Below the pieces are notes generated by a model. That model made no database searches. It was not told where the DNA came from and saw only the letters and a list, made by a program, of their open reading frames with translations. Source: Marinoscillum pacificum (GTDB taxonomy: Bacteria > Bacteroidota > Bacteroidia > Cytophagales > Cyclobacteriaceae). From it: a DNA stretch of 64,000 nt. Shown here piece by piece: positions 63,341 to 64,000 of this stretch. The stretch is from contig NZ_JAMZMJ010000007.1 in assembly GCF_024714495.1 (NCBI RefSeq), forward strand, positions 62,001 through 126,000, given 5' to 3'. The stretch's first letter is position 1. Each line of letters starts with the position of its first letter. A program made the position numbers and the translations under genes.

Positions 63341-64000
63341 TTGAAAATTTTAATATTTAATTCGCTTTACACAGATTTTGTTAAAGGGGGGGCGGAAAGA
63401 TCTGTCAAGTTTTTAGCAGAATCACTTGTTAACAATAATGTTAGCGTCACTGTTGTGGCTTTAACCAATAAACGTAGTTTTCAGGCCTCAGAAAATGGGG
63501 TATTCGTTCAATACTTGAAGAATAGAAACGTTTATTGGGCTTTTGATGAGTCGAATAAAAATCGTAAAATCAATAGATTATTGAAGTATATATGGCATCT
63601 TATAGAGGCCTTCAACATATTTCAATACCACAGATTGAGGAAATTGATTAAAGATGAAGCTCCTGATGTTGTTCATACCAATAATATCACAGGCTTTTCC
63701 CCTATTATATGGTTTATCTGTAAGAACTTGAAAATTCCTGTGGTCCATACCATAAGGGACTACTATTTGATATGTTCCAATTCCAATATGTTACGACATA
63801 GTGTCAAATGTGAAAAACAATGTTCAATGTGTAGAATTTTTACTGCAACAAGGAGAATAGGAGCTAAAAATATTGATGTCATCGCAGGGATAAGTAATAA
63901 GGTTATTGAGGTTCATGAATCCAACGGATACATCACACAGCCTAATGTGTTGATATATAATCAATTGCATAGGTTGAGGGAAAAAGAAGTTCGAAGTAAT
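63341..64000 (+). CDS. Glycosyltransferase family 4 protein (3' partial)
   Basis: The frame is open from TTG 63341 (after an in-frame stop at 63323) to the right edge, giving 220 residues of the N-terminal half. It starts KILIFNSLYTDFVKGGAERSVKFLAESL, the acceptor-site loop of GT4 enzymes, and contains PDVVHTNNITGFSP and VVHTIRDYYLICSNS. Four cysteines (about residues 145, 157, 161 and 164) form a C-x11-C-x3-C-x2-C cluster that could bind a metal. The donor domain is cut off. It lies 15 bases after the preceding glycosyltransferase gene. Confidence 0.85.
   Translation, partial: MKILIFNSLYTDFVKGGAERSVKFLAESLVNNNVSVTVVALTNKRSFQASENGVFVQYLKNRNVYWAFDESNKNRKINRLLKYIWHLIEAFNIFQYHRLRKLIKDEAPDVVHTNNITGFSPIIWFICKNLKIPVVHTIRDYYLICSNSNMLRHSVKCEKQCSMCRIFTATRRIGAKNIDVIAGISNKVIEVHESNGYITQPNVLIYNQLHRLREKEVRSN

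Noticed and set aside
1-64000. CRISPR arrays, tRNA or rRNA genes, insertion sequences, phage genes
   Set aside because: Reading the intergenic gaps showed no repeat-spacer pattern, cloverleaf, transposase or integrase; all gaps are under 170 bases.

Overview
The window is a chromosome segment of a Bacteroidota bacterium, most likely a marine-type member of the Cytophagales. This rests on the gene families: type IX secretion proteins PorZ (with its own C-terminal sorting domain) and PorG (DUF6089), a BamA-Skp-Skp cluster, CcmE of the Cys-x3-Tyr type, and several upstream sites matching the Bacteroidota promoter element TAnnTTTG. No rRNA, tRNA, insertion sequence, phage gene or CRISPR array was seen. 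Genes are dense and no gene-free stretch exceeds 300 bases. The left edge cuts a biotin-dependent decarboxylase gene and the right edge cuts a glycosyltransferase gene.

Region by region. 1-3 kb: alpha and beta subunits of a sodium-pumping biotin decarboxylase, ending near a perfect hairpin. 3-5.3 kb (minus): a BlaR1-type membrane peptidase and BlaI-type repressor pair behind two adjacent inverted repeats. 5.3-7.3 kb: a divergent outer-membrane-like protein and an atypical short-chain dehydrogenase. 7.4-10.9 kb (minus): metK, a tetrapyrrole-methylase-fold methyltransferase, an alpha/beta hydrolase and pdxJ. 10.9-20.7 kb (plus): YqeY, CvpA, a hydrolase, a CBS protein, NAD kinase, two PorG-like proteins, uppS, bamA and two skp genes, which together look like an envelope biogenesis cluster. 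20.7-27 kb (minus): a small membrane protein, ChrA, a 2-oxoglutarate/iron oxygenase, recO, porZ, tdk and a ferredoxin. 27-28.5 kb (plus): an unrecognised, very acidic protein. 28.5-36 kb (minus): rodA, PBP2, mreD, mreC and mreB (cell elongation), then purH and purN. 36-42.3 kb (minus): a UbiA prenyltransferase, a DUF2520 protein and the cytochrome c maturation genes ccmF, ccmE, ccmD, ccmC and ccmB.

42.5 kb to the end (plus) is an exopolysaccharide locus. rfbBAC makes dTDP-4-keto sugars. A UDP-glucose dehydrogenase and a UDP-glucuronate decarboxylase make UDP-glucuronate and UDP-xylose. A second nucleotide-sugar dehydrogenase and a WbpP-type epimerase point to UDP-N-acetylhexosaminuronate. cysC, cysD, cysN and cysQ make PAPS and remove PAP. 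They are followed by a Wza-type exporter, a Wzz-type protein, a MenD-like thiamine-diphosphate enzyme, a Wzx-type flippase, an SDR reductase, a polysaccharide pyruvyl transferase and two glycosyltransferases. The set suggests a strongly anionic polymer that may be sulfated and pyruvylated and may carry an unusual sugar. The MenD-like enzyme next to dTDP-4-keto sugar genes that lack rfbD is the most interesting lead. Base composition becomes visibly more AT-rich in the last 8 kb, as is common for variable surface-polysaccharide genes.
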